Origin: Rhizoctonia solani
Lineage: Eukaryota > Basidiomycota > Agaricomycetes > Cantharellales > Ceratobasidiaceae
DNA: 64,000 nt
NCBI RefSeq assembly: GCF_016906535.1
Contig: NC_057383.1
Span: 1,302,001 to 1,366,000 of the forward strand
Direction of reading: 5' to 3'
This document shows positions 1 to 11,464 of this stretch, one piece after another. A program made the position numbers and the translations under genes. The notes beneath the pieces are model-generated. The model was not told the origin of the DNA. It worked only from the letters and a program-made list of their open reading frames with translations, and searched no databases. Position 1 is the stretch's first letter. Each line of letters opens with the position of its first letter.

Positions 1-71
1 ACACACTTTATAAATTTATACAACCAACAATCCCGTTCAGGCATTGAGTCCCACTGTAAAATTCCACCTAT
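1..71. other. Left flank of the element
   Basis: Only 71 bases lie outside the left arm. They are A/T-rich with nothing recognisable, and too short to identify the target gene or a duplication. Confidence 0.6.
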
Positions 72-399
72 TTCAGTAGACTAACATTAACATAGTGTCA
101 AAGCCTTTCCTCAGCGCTCATAGTATTGCGTCATTGACTATGCCAGCTTGTACACCTCGTGGGCCCTAACATAGGAGTAACATAGGGCCACAGCTTGGGG
201 GTAGGGGGATGGCCAGGAAGGGGGGTTGGGGGATAATATAATGGTAGGGGGAAATGGTAGTGAGGGGATAGGGGCATATGTTATGGTAGTGTAGGGGAAT
301 GCATGGGGTGTATGATAGGGGTACATGTTAATATATGTTATAAGGGGTGATCAGAGCCAGGGGTAATGTTAATTGGGGGGAGATATAGGGGTAATGTTA

Positions 400-2510
400 C
401 TGGGGGGAGTATGGTAGTAGGGATATGAATGGACAGGGGCACTCCAAGGGAATGTTAGTGGAGGGGGGTATGTTAGTGGGGGATAGGGGTACTGCATACA
501 TCAATGCTAGTGAGGGGGATTATGTTAGTGGGGGATAGGGGGTAATGCTAGTGGTGAGACTATGTTAGTAAGGGGTAAGGGTTGTACCAATATGGGGAGG
601 GTGGAACAGGGGATAATGTTAGTGAGGGGGAGTATGTTAGTGGGGGATAGGGGTAGCATGCACATGAATGCTAGTGGATAGGAGGCAATGCTAGTGAGGG
701 GAACTATGTTAGTGGGGGATAGGGGGTAATGTTAGTGGGGGATAGGGGGTAATGTTAGTGGGGGGGACCATGTTAGTGATGGTTAGGGGTAGGATGGATG
801 GGGGGATGGACTGGGGGATAATGTTAGTGAGGGGGAGTATGTTAGTGGGGGATAGGGGGTAATGTTAGTGGGGGGACTATGTTAGTGATGGTTAGGGGGT
901 GCACACATGAATGTTAGTGGGGGGGACAATGTTAGTGGGGGATAGGGGGTAATGTTAGTGGGGGGACTATGTTAGTGATGGTTAGGGGAGTGCGCACATG
1001 AATGTTAGTGGGGGGGACAATGTTAGTGGGGGATAGGGGGTAATGTTAGTGGGGGGGACTATGTTAGTGATGGTTAGGGGAGTGCGCACATGAATGTTAG
1101 TGGATGGTGGGCAATGTTAGTGGGGGGGGACAATGTTAGTGATGGTTAGGGGTAGGATGGATGGGGGGGATGGACTGGGGGATAATGTTAGTGAGGGGGA
1201 GTATGTTAGTGGGGGATAGGGGGTTAATGTTAGTGGGGGGACTATGTTAGTGATGGTTAGGGGGTGTGCACATGAATGTTAGTGGGGGGGACAATGTTAG
1301 TGGGGGATAGGGAGTAATGTTAGTGGGGGGACTATGTTAGTGATGGTTAGGGGAGTGCGCACATGAATGTTAGTGGATGGTGGGCAATGTTAGTGGGGGG
1401 GACAATGTTAGTGATGGTTAGGGGTAGGATGGATGGGGGGGATGGACTGGAGGATAATGTTAGTGAGGGAGAGTATGTTAGTGGGGGATAGGGGGTAATG
1501 TTAGTGGGGGGGACTATGTCAGTGATGGTTAGGGGAGTGCGCACATGAATGTTAGTGGATATGAGATAATGTTAGTGGGGGGGACAATGTTAGTGATGGT
1601 TAGGGGTAGGATGGATGGGGGGGATGGACTGGAGGATAATGTTAGTGAGGGAGAGTATGTTAGTGGGGGATAGGGGAGTGCACACATGAATGTTAGTGGA
1701 TATGAGATAATGTTAGAGGGGGGGACAATGTTAGTGGAGGATAGGGGGTAATGTTAATTGGGGGACTATGTTAGTTAGGGATGATGGTATTATATGTAAG
1801 GATGGATGGAATGGAGGACAATATTACTCAGGGGACTATGTTAGTGGGGGATAGGGGGTAATGTTAGTGAGAGAGACCATGTTAGTGAGGGTCAGGGGGG
1901 TGCACACATGAGTGTTAGTGGATGGGGAGTAGTGTCAGTGGGGGGGACTATGTTAGTGGGGGATAGGGGACAATGTTAGTACAGGCAACTATGTTAATGG
2001 GGGATAGTGATGGTTAAGGGTAGTGTGGATAGAGGGGGATGGAATAGGGGATGCTGTTAGTGAAGGAGGTTAGCAGGACATAGGGGGTGATGTTTATCAG
2101 AGGAACTAAATTAGTGGAGGATAAGGAGTAATGTTAGTCAGTGGTGGGACTATGTTAATGACACTTAGGGGTAGTGTCAATGGCAGGATGGAATCAGGAT
2201 AATGTTAGTCAGTGGGAGTATGTTATTAGGGGACAGGGATTGAATAAGGTGTAATGCTAGTCAGGGGAAGTATGTTAGTGGGGGATAGGGGGTAATGTTA
2301 GTGTGGGGGACAATGTTAGTCAGGGATGGTGGTAGTACATATGAGTGGATGGAATACAAGATAATGTTAGTTGGGTGGAGTATATTAGTGTGGATGGGGC
2401 CAGTGTGCACATGGGTACTATTGGATATTGGACAATGTTAATGAGGTGCACATTAGTGGGGGATAGGGGAGAATGTTAGTGGAGGAGAGCAACATTAGCA
2501 ATGCCTAGGG
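400..2510 (+). repeat. G-rich GTTAGTG satellite, left arm
   Basis: Tandem short units combine a TGTTAGTG core with GGGGGATAGGGGGTAA, GGGGGGACTA and GATGGTTAGGGG variants. A longer-period unit beginning AGGATGGATGGGG recurs at 791, 1154, 1426 and 1608. Those spacings are 363, 272 and 182 bases, close to four, three and two modules of about 91 bases. Units are cleanest at 600-1700 and decay towards 2500. Open frames across it are low-complexity and are not genes. Confidence 0.9.
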
Positions 2511-2515
2511 GTATT

Positions 2516-3078
2516 TGTTACAACCCTCTAACATATACCATTAGGATTGCACAATTTTTCTGATATTTTTACTATTTTTTCCGAACTGCTTATCTTACGT
2601 TTTTCAATCACGTGATCTCGGCGCTTATTATGCCAAGATGCCGCGCCAAGATGCCGTGCCAAGGGCGCTTAGGAGAAGTCCACGCTTCTGTGCAGCCCGC
2701 AGCATGCTTCCTTTTTCATATCCTTCCTTCTTTTCTCACAAGCTTTGACCACCTGTAGATAGTTCTCTTGTGTATAAATACAAGAGGGAAATTGCTTGGA
2801 GACCCCAAGTTGATTTTACCTTGTCTCATATTCATTGAGGAGGATACATCCAGCCAGCTAAGTAGCCGGCCCCCAGTAGCTAAACCACACTTACCCCTTT
2901 ATTCAACCTACCACACCTCCAGGCCTAAGGCCCCTTTGTCCATAGCACTCAGTAGAAGTCTGCCTTAAGCGGCAGTAGTATAGCCTAGTTAGTTAGTTGG
3001 ACCAGTGTTGCTTGTAGTAGTACAGCCTTAAGCGCCTGTCCCCACCAGCGTGTACCCACCTTACAGTGGTGTACAACA
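2516..3078 (+). mobile_element. Solo LTR (retrotransposon relic), left arm
   Basis: A 563-bp non-satellite block interrupts the array. It starts TGTTACAACCC and ends GTGTACAACA, so it has TG...CA termini, and it is flanked on both sides by the same 5 bases GTATT (2511-2515 and 3079-3083). A TATAAATA box lies at 2773-2780. These are hallmarks of a single long terminal repeat left after recombination of a Ty3/gypsy-like or similar element; no internal retrotransposon genes are present. The open frame 2768-2968 inside it is not a gene. Confidence 0.85.
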
Positions 3079-3083
3079 GTATT

Positions 3084-3900
3084 ATAGATGAGGGGCAGTG
3101 CAATAGGGGCTACTATTATTTAGGTGGAGTATGTTAGTGGGGGTCAGGTCAGTGTGCATGTAGGCTAACAGGTGGGGGAAATATTAGTAAAGGACACTAT
3201 GTTGGTGATGGATTGGGATGGTATGTACATCAATGCTAGTGGATTGGGGAATAATGTTAGTCACAGGAAGTATGTTTCTGGGGAATATGGGTAGTGTGTA
3301 CATCAATGCTAGTGGATAGGGAGTAATGTCAGTGAGGGGGACTAGGTTGGTGGGGATAGGGGTAATGTTAGTGGGGGGAGGGACTACATTAGTGAGGAAT
3401 AGGGATAATGCACACAAGTTTGAGGGAGTATGGTAGCTTGCAGGCAGTAGGTTGGTCAGGGTCAAGGGTCAGGTAAGTTGGCACTGATGGTAATGTTAGT
3501 TGAGGGGACTATGTTAGTAGATGCTGGTGGTGTCACATCCAGTTAGGATGCATTTGAGGGATAATGTTAGTCAGGTGAAGTATGTTAGCATGGAACCATC
3601 AATAGCGTTACTCAGCAGGAATATGTTAGTAACTTATAGGGGCCCATAAATGGCTAAGACATAATGTGAGATAACATTATTCATGGCAAGTATGTTATTA
3701 TGTGATGGTTGGCATTTCAGTTGGAAGTATTGGCAGTGCACTTATATTGGTTAGGGGGAGTATCTTAGTATCAGATGTGTGAGTGCACACAAAGGATATA
3801 CTGAGGCAGGTGTAATGTTGTTCAAGTGATTTGGAAGTGTCTAAGTAGGGGGTATAGCCAAACAGGGGAATTTGATGCTAGTACACCTTTCCACCCTGAT
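3084..3900 (+). repeat. Diverged satellite inside the solo LTR, left arm
   Basis: GTTAGT-type units continue between the LTR and the inner unique stretch, but are sparse and heavily diverged. The mirror copy lies at about 17152-17968. The open frame 3184-3465 (and its mirror) is a satellite read-through, not a gene. Confidence 0.75.
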
Positions 3901-4064
3901 CATATGCACTTTGAGTTATCAATCCAAATTTGGAAATTATGATTAGAATTACTATATAAATATAAATAATCAAACATTAGTCTTCTACTTATACTGTACC
4001 TGAACCTTATCAAAAATGTATTTGAGCATATTTTCTATACTTGGATGGCTGCATTTGTCCTCAT

Positions 4065-4355
4065 GTACCCAACCAAATCAGTCAGAGTCCCCAAGCACTC
4101 CCAAGCACTTATGTGTTCTGCCCAAGGTGGGTCAGCCCCTGCAAGCTCCAATCAACTCTTAGTCATCTTGCTTGACCAAATTGGTCAAGTGGACTTTGCC
4201 TGATATGGGAGGTCAAATATTAGATAGACTTCCAGAATGGTACAAATAACAGCTGACTAAGTACAGTGTGTAGCTTGCAGAGGCTTGCCCACCTTGGAGA
4301 GAACACATAAGTGCTTGGGAGCACTCAGGAACTCTGACCAATTTGTTTGAGTAAG
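4065..4355. mobile_element. MITE-like hairpin, left arm
   Basis: A stretch of about 290 bp has imperfect terminal inverted repeats of about 75 bp. The left end, reading from about CAAATCAGTCAGAG through CCAAGCACTTATGTGTTCT to CTGCAAGCT, is mirrored by AGCTTGCAG...CAATTTG at the right end. A short near-palindrome centred on CCAAATTGG sits in the middle. There is no coding capacity. No clear target duplication is visible. Confidence 0.6.
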
Positions 4356-4638
4356 TCAATTAGTTGGAGTATGCCAGTATGAAGATATGGATCCACCCAG
4401 GTTATGTGCACATGATTTTGATAGAATACAAGGAAAATGTTAGTTGGAGAGATTGATAAATGAGGGCCAGGTAGCAGCAAATATTTGGTAACATCACTTA
4501 CAGACTCACAATAAGTTTGCACCCACTAACATTCACTTGCATTCACTAACATTCACTTGCATTCATACCTTCAGCCACCTTTCATCTACTATCATTCACC
4601 AATGTTAATATCTTTCCCCCCATACCACCATTCCCAGC

Positions 4639-5838
4639 TTACTTTATTCCTTCATGTACTCTTACCTTACTGTATTTCACTCAACTCTTGCTTGCCCCGT
4701 CTCATGTAAGCAATATTACGTGTCTCAATCTCAAAACGTATCTACCCATTATGTTACCAAAAATACACCGCCTATTTACTTGTCATTATTGTCAAGTTGC
4801 GTGGGTGATTCAAGTTCGCGTTCCCAATGTGCCGGTAACAAATCCTGACGTTTTGGCGACAGGTACGGCGTCACCGCACGCTTGTTTGGGCTCCTCGGAC
4901 TTTGGTTGGCAAGCTCTGCCTGCGGAGGTGAGAAGCGCACACGCGACGTGCGTACGGGACTCCCCAATGGAGTAGTCAATCCTACATGTATCATACATTC
5001 AGATTGAGCAATTAAAATTTGACCGTGTAACCCTTACTTTCTGATCCTCTCAACGCGGCTTGCGTCTGTTGCGTCGCTCTCTTCCTCTTATTGGTGCCTG
5101 GTGAAATGCTCTGTTCCGTTGTATTCTGGTGAAGATGTCCGGTCTTTATCAGCTTTTCAGCGCTGACAACACAAATTTCTCACCGGTGAGCCGCGATGTT
5201 GCTTGCTTGGGGGCGTTTCATCCCAATCCATTTCTATTTCTTTGTCTTCGTCTCCTCCACCTCCTAGTTGTTTTTCATCGCTTTTTTGTTTGCAATAGTG
5301 CCATGTAACTACACCCGCTGGGTTCTAATACCAATTTTCTGTTAGAAAACCATCAAATTGCACGTATATACTCACAACCTCTGAATTATATTCCTTAAAA
5401 CCATCCTTCTTGCCCAGACTGCCAAAAAACCATCGTCTCTAGTCCTTCCCACACGGGCATACATTCTTGAGCCAAGAGTCCCATTCCCACCCCTCGTTTG
5501 ACCGTACTCGACGTGTGACCGGCATGTTTGAATGGTTGAAGTGAGGTCGGACGTAATACAACCAAGAAATCATCGCTGCCCACCTTCCCGTTGACACGTG
5601 TTTGATCAAACACTCACACACACGTTTTGAGCTGTTATAACGTATTTATTCGAGCCTCTCCGTTAGTATGATACACATTGTAAGACGCTACGTAACAAGA
5701 ATAAAACGTCCACCGCAAAGAAGTCAACATATTGAACAATTTAAAATAATCAAAAGAAATGGCAAGCCTTGTGTGCTCGCAACCAACCTAAAGCCTGACT
5801 ATGCACTCAATGTGAGCATATGATCGGGCCAGTGATTT
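4639..5838. other. Unique DNA between left arm and transposase gene
   Basis: No convincing gene is seen. Overlapping short frames at 4650-5000 contradict one another. A short exon-like stretch at 5134-5184 (ATG to a GTGAGC donor) could be a gene fragment but has no continuation I can support. The stretch ending at 5838 would be the 3-prime flank of the minus-strand transposase. Confidence 0.5.
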
Positions 5839-8800
5839 TCAGCCCAAATAAGTTGTACAATGGGGTTCTACAATCGAAACAAATTCAATAATCGAATAAA
5901 ATGAACCAAATGAAACCCTCACCTTGACATGTTCATCGCATTGGTTGTACAGGTCAACTGATAGCTGTTCGTAAAAGTCGGCTTTTTGACGTGCGTATTC
6001 TGCCATTCCTGAGGCAAGGCCCGGCTGCAAGGACTTGGACTCCCACTCACGCCGTTCATATTGAAATCCGTTTAGCGCCATTACCATCTCTCGTTTGAGA
6101 AATTTCAGCTCTTCTTCCCATTGAATGTACCGTTGTCGTGCTCTAAACCACTCGACTTTGAGAGCTACACATTTATAAATTGTGAGATCGTGCTGAGATT
6201 TTAGGGAGTAATCAAATAAACATACCATCTATCTGCCATTGTTCATCATTCATCGCCGCCTGCGAGCGCCAAAACCATGGGATGGCATGACCCTTCTGGC
6301 CTAAGCTAGTCGATACATTCTCTAAGTAATCACTAAGCATACGCAACTGGTTCGACTCGAGCAATTTGTACGTTTCTTGGTCAGTAGATGCGAGATCGAG
6401 GCGGAGGAGGGCCGCACAAGAGCGATTGTACCGGCGATGAGCTCTTTGAACTTTGGACTGTAAGTCCCGCATTGCTACTTCCATACGCGTTGAAGCTTTC
6501 TCTCCAACAGCGTTCTTGCGTTTGTGTTGAAGCGCAAAGTGCTTTGCTCCTAACAGGTTCTTGATCGTACGAAGTGCGTCCTCGCATACAGCCCGTTGGA
6601 GTCGCGCCTCTACTTTTGGTGCCTGGAGACACCCCCCGTCAATGAGTGACGAGCTTGAATACGACGACGGCAAGCCAAGCTCAGAGTCTTCCGGGTGTGG
6701 GCTATTACTCTGCTCCCGCTCTTGGTGATCGGGGTCTCCAATGACCCAAGGTACTGCTCGCGCTCCTGGTGGTGGGCGTTAATGCGCGATAAAAGTCGTT
6801 CACGGCGCTCGTTGAGGAGGTTCTGCTGGCGGGGCGTGCCTTCTTGCTTCTGATTTGATGTGTCATATTGTAACTTATCCCTAGGATCCAACATAAAGTG
6901 AGCGGAGTTAAACTATTGCTTAGACGCACTTACATTGTATTCTCCAGATCAATACCTTTATTTATCCACCTTGTCAGTCCTCGTTTTGTGGTTTCAGTTT
7001 CAGCCAGCCACTCCTCCTTTTCCTCACGCTCATTTTCTTGCTGAAGAACCTCCTGTAGACTCTGACCTGTGTTTACGTAGTCCAATCAATAACACACCAT
7101 TGCATAATCCCAAATGTATTATTTGAAGCTGACAAACTCACCCCAATCATATGAGCCAAAAAAGGGGCTGGTCCACCGCCCGTTTGTATCCTTATACGGC
7201 TCAATCGACTCTTTTCTCCAGTGAATGGTCAACTGACTAGGTAAAGATTGGTCGAGTTCGGTAAAAACAGCTTTCTGCCCATGGTAAGACTTCAGCGCGC
7301 CACGAAACTTCCCAATTAGGAACGTGGCTATGATAACCGTGGTAAGCGTGTAGCCGATGGAATCTATTTGTAACTCACCCATAGTTATATTCTTTTCAAA
7401 ATTCCAATCGAGAATAATGTAATTGATTGAATCCCACCGTGCGCCAGGACTTTTTTCGGACGTACTTCCTGCGGTCTCATTCAGAAACGCCCATGCGCGT
7501 TCGCAACCCTCCCCCTCTAGTCTCCCTACAAATGACTTGTAGTTCAGGGAGTGTAATACACGACATTTCTCTGTATGTCCTTGAATGTGAAACTTCGGGA
7601 CCCCTCCGATAAGTTTCAAGTCGCTGGGGAGGGCCAGATGTGCCGGAAATTTAGTGGCTCGCTCCTGAAACTTAGGTGACCAGTGACACCAAATATCGTA
7701 GGTCATTCCAAATTCAAGTGGCCCAAGCCTGAGCAACCGTGCAATGGCTGATGCAATGGCATAATCACCATAAGCAAAGCTATGTGTAATTCATGATACG
7801 TTAGCAATCAGTTATAATGCGCGAGTTGAATCACTGACCGTTCCCCTTTAAAGAAATCGACAAGTCCTTGAGGCATAAATGAACTATGGCGCGCGCAGGT
7901 ACATGCGCCTACCCCAGTCACGTCAAGCCCCGCCCATCGCACGAATCTGTCCAGCGCCGCCTTATGATTATCACATTCTGGACGACTTTTGTCCTGGTAT
8001 ATGATTTGAAACTAGTTATCATGCGCTTTTATTCTTAGGCTTACGGTACTGGGTTCCTTGTTAGCCTCGGTTTTCAACCATTCTTGGTATAACCCATGAG
8101 CAACAAAATACATCAGTCCATCTGTGAAGCACATGTCGTCCTTATCGACCTTCTTGGCCTTCCGCAAGTTTCGGAAGTTTCCATCGAAAGAAAACCAAAA
8201 CATAAAAAACATCCTAAAAGTACGGTATAGTATTAATACACAGTCATTAGCTGAATAATGTGTATGAGCGTACCTCTCCTCCAGTGGAACATCGTCAATA
8301 TTGAAGTTGACCCCGGGCCGAGGACAAGCGATACAAGGGATGGCCAGACTACCGCTAGTTTCAGGGTCGCCTTCCTTACGATATACTGCCCCCGCTCGCT
8401 TAGGGCCATCAGGTAAGCATATTTACGTTGGGCCTGTAAAGCTCCCGGTAGCGATCGCTGACTTGTCCAGGAAACCCGGTGTGCGAAAGTCGCTTTAGTA
8501 CAGAGTAATAGCGATATCCAGAAGTTTTTCCAAGGGTTGAGAATGTTGTGAAATGTTCAAGTAGCTCAAGGTAAACGCCGACTTGGTATTCAAATTGGTA
8601 CAAGGTAGAATGCCGGCACGGAGCAGTAAGAGCGGATGCAACGAATCTGGCTGGTGTCCACAGTAGGATACTCGGAGCTGGTGGAATCCATTGGTATGAC
8701 CAATGCATATAGTCGCTTCGACAGGCTTTGAGACACATGCCTCATCACCGTGGCCCAGATGTAGAATCAAGCCAACATCGGCGAGTGTCGTCCTTTTCCA

Positions 8801-9420
8801 GAAGCGGCCGGACAAACCAAAATACGATGAAAGGGGGCTCGTTGATGCTGATCCAGTAAGCACTTCTGACAGGTTGGATGTTCGTTTGCACAAGATTGGC
8901 ATTGGTACAAGACAGTTTGGCGGCACGAACATCGAGAACACGACAAATCTAGACTTGGGGCGGAATGGCGTTCATAGAGCGCATATAGGTAGGTATGGGC
9001 TTGTTCTTCTTTCCATCTCTTCAACTGAATTTGGGCTCTACTCAGATTATACAATGTCAGCCGGCTTAGTGTATTGTTTGATTAAAAGAAATTAATTACT
9101 GATTTTATTTTATCCCGTGGCTCCGACTCAATTGGCTCTGTGTCTACATAGTTCTCAAAGCCCATGTCGTCAAACTCATATGGAGCAGACACATTATGAG
9201 TTGAGTTACAAGCTGCGGGAGAATTATCTTGTTTTATTGATGCTACATTCGAGGGCCGGAGTCATCTGGTGTCTGTTGTTGGACGGGATATGAGTAGTCC
9301 GAGCGACATCGGTTTTTTGGCGCAAAGAACTGACAACCCGACCACGGCGACTGGGTTGATAGTGTCGGCTTACGACTGGCCTGAAAGAACCTGAGGTAGA
9401 CCTGGTACTTCGAGAGCTCA
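5839..9420 (-). pseudogene. KDZ transposase with CxC2 cysteine cluster (frame-broken)
   Basis: This multi-exon gene encodes a Kyakuja-Dileera-Zisupton transposase, a DDE/RNase H-fold enzyme expected to cut and join element ends in the nucleus. In order: a short S/R-rich N terminus (from 9420); a CxC2-type zinc cluster (8770-9000, spaced cysteines with YQCQSC and CQKC, then LHLGHG at about 8750); a conserved KRAG...CPRPGV block (8270-8400); first catalytic Asp in FSFDGNFRN (about 8180); a CARH block (about 7900); second Asp in YDIWCHW (about 7690); Glu in LEGEGCERAW (about 7490); and a long charged coiled-coil-like tail ending at 5839. Introns are mostly about 50-60 bases. Frame changes near 8812, 8574, 8397 and 6736 and near the N terminus break the reading frame unless they are sequence errors. 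The family call is firm; activity is doubtful. Confidence 0.85.
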
Positions 9421-11464
9421 TACCGTGATGCCGAAAGACAGACGGAGGATGTGGAGGGGTATGTTCAATGCAATCGTCGTACAAGGATTTCGCTGACCAA
9501 ATGTTGATCTTTTGCGGACAATCTATTTTCCTGTTCCGTGAATTCCTTTTCAATTCCACGTCTGTCTTTTGTTTGCGTCAATTACGGTTTGCATCCTTAA
9601 GCTCTGACTGCAAACCATTCGACAGGTCACACAAGGTCACACAAGGCAGCAGGAAAGAATATACAATCAATTTCCTAGTTATGATGCTACAGCACATGAG
9701 TGATATACCGCATTGACTAGTGCGTTTAGCTGTTAACTTTGCGATACAATTGATAACCGCTCTAAGTATTGCACGAATTGCGAGGATTCGAAAGGTGCAC
9801 GTATTTGTCACACATTCCAACGAGCTGTTAGTTGAACACACTCAGAATTTAGGCTCCGGCACGCTGGCTGTTATAACGCCGCGTGTTCATCATTTTACCT
9901 GTTGCAAGGTACCGGACAAAAGCGAGCACTCACAGACGGGTGGGCCGTCACCAGCGACAGCCCATGGGGTTGAGAGTGGGAGAACACATTTGTAAATAAT
10001 AGTTGGGCTTACTATACATTCCGAAACCTTATATATTCACCGGATAACATGCATAAATGCGGGCACAATGCTTGTCAGACGATGGGCAAGACGAGCGCGC
10101 GTGGGCTGAATATACAATATGATAAACAATATCCAAATGATCACGTGATTATGCCGACATTTCTTGGACCAAAGTCTGGCTCGTGCGTCCCCGCAGGCTC
10201 CGATCCACAGCCTCGAACAATGAAATGACGAATGTCTTCTAGCGTCGGGTAACGCAAAGTATGACATTTTGCCATTTCTCCAAAACCTGCTGTGATTGTG
10301 AGCGTGTGCAAACGCATTATGGTCCCATATAGTCCATAAGTCTCACGAGCCCCATGAAATGCGAATAAGCGATTGTATCGTAGAAAAACAGGTCATTTAT
10401 ATGGGTGATACAACGCCATAAACGCAAGTCGCTTCGTGCCCACAGCTATGAAACGTGGAACGGAATACGTTGTAATGTTAGTCATAACCCGTGAAACTCA
10501 ACCCCCAGAGACCGAAATGCCTCGGCGACGGAAAGACAGGGGAATCAAGCACGGGCTTGTCTCACCTAACAAGGTGATCCAATCTTCACGGTAATGAATC
10601 TACGTTATGAGTTTGTGACGCCCACCAAGCCCTACGGGACCATATATGCACTTCCGGCGCTCCTGGCCTCAGCTGGTCTGAATGAGTTGCTCAATTGCCA
10701 TCTACGCAATGACATGGGCCCCACTGGCAAAGGTATGGCTTGTTACACTCCCAACGTCTGTACATCGAGCAGGGTGCTCAAACTGGCACTGGAGAATCAT
10801 TTGGTGCCTGGTTGTATTTGATATACCTTCTCTGGAATTTGATCGATGGCTTCTTGGCCATCAATAGTTTGATTGGGTAAATCCAATGACAAAATTGGTA
10901 TTACACCACTGGGCTCCATAAGTCCGACATCTTTGCTGCGTTTAGAGACCTTAGTGGTACGGTTTTTGGGACATAAAATCTGAATACATGCACATATCAC
11001 TTGAGAGTCATAAGCTACTGGGAGTTGTTGCAGGGGGCTAAGTCCGAACAAAACCATAATTGATTTTGAATATTCCGTGGGGAAAGGTTCGGGGCAGGTA
11101 CACGCGCGGGTAGTAGAAATAACGTTACTAGTGGCTTAGAGTGATGCAACCAAATAATAATAATACAACTCCGCATTGTGAAATGATCAAAGTGCCACTG
11201 GCTAAGGGAGGAGTAACAAGGTCACTGATTTACACATATGCGATGCGAGAATAGCAGATAGAAATGGTAAAAGAATTTCCCGAAATTAGTGACATCTAAA
11301 TCGAGAAAGTTTCGCCTGGGACTTGACCTTAACAGTGTGCTGTGCCAAAGCCCAATTGCCCTCTGCCAACCGACAGATGGGTGACATAACTCAAACACGC
11401 CTAAGTCTTCAGCCGGCTTTATAGTGTTTGGGGTAATAACATTCCATATTGTTCTCGCTCTCGA
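9421..11464. other. Intergenic region between divergent transposase and companion
   Basis: A spacer of about 2 kb separates the divergent genes and presumably holds both promoters. Short frames occur on both strands (for example 9578-9841, 10594-10821, 10797-11057), but they overlap in opposite directions and resemble no family I know. I see no RNA gene or further repeat. Confidence 0.5.

Larger units (their letters stand above)
72..4638 (+). repeat. Left inverted arm
   Basis: This arm is matched in reverse complement by 16369-20981. From the outside inwards it holds a short unique end, a G-rich GTTAGTG satellite, a solo LTR at 2516-3078, more diverged satellite, a unique A/T-richer stretch at about 3880-4060, a MITE-like hairpin at about 4065-4355, and short CACTAACATTCACTTG-type units near the inner end. 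The inner end is less conserved: the right arm carries about 45 extra bases of the same short units there. Confidence 0.9.

Noticed and set aside
400..2510. CRISPR-like array
   Set aside because: Units vary continuously in length and sequence and have no constant repeat with unique spacers; the organism is a fungus.
72..4638. Arms as telomere or subtelomere sequence
   Set aside because: TTAGGGG-like words occur, but the unit is a longer GTTAGTG-based satellite, mirrored in opposite orientation 16 kb away, with unique genes on the far side.
4650..5000. Genes at 4654-4998 on either strand
   Set aside because: Four mutually overlapping short frames on opposite strands, none with recognisable sequence or splice continuation.
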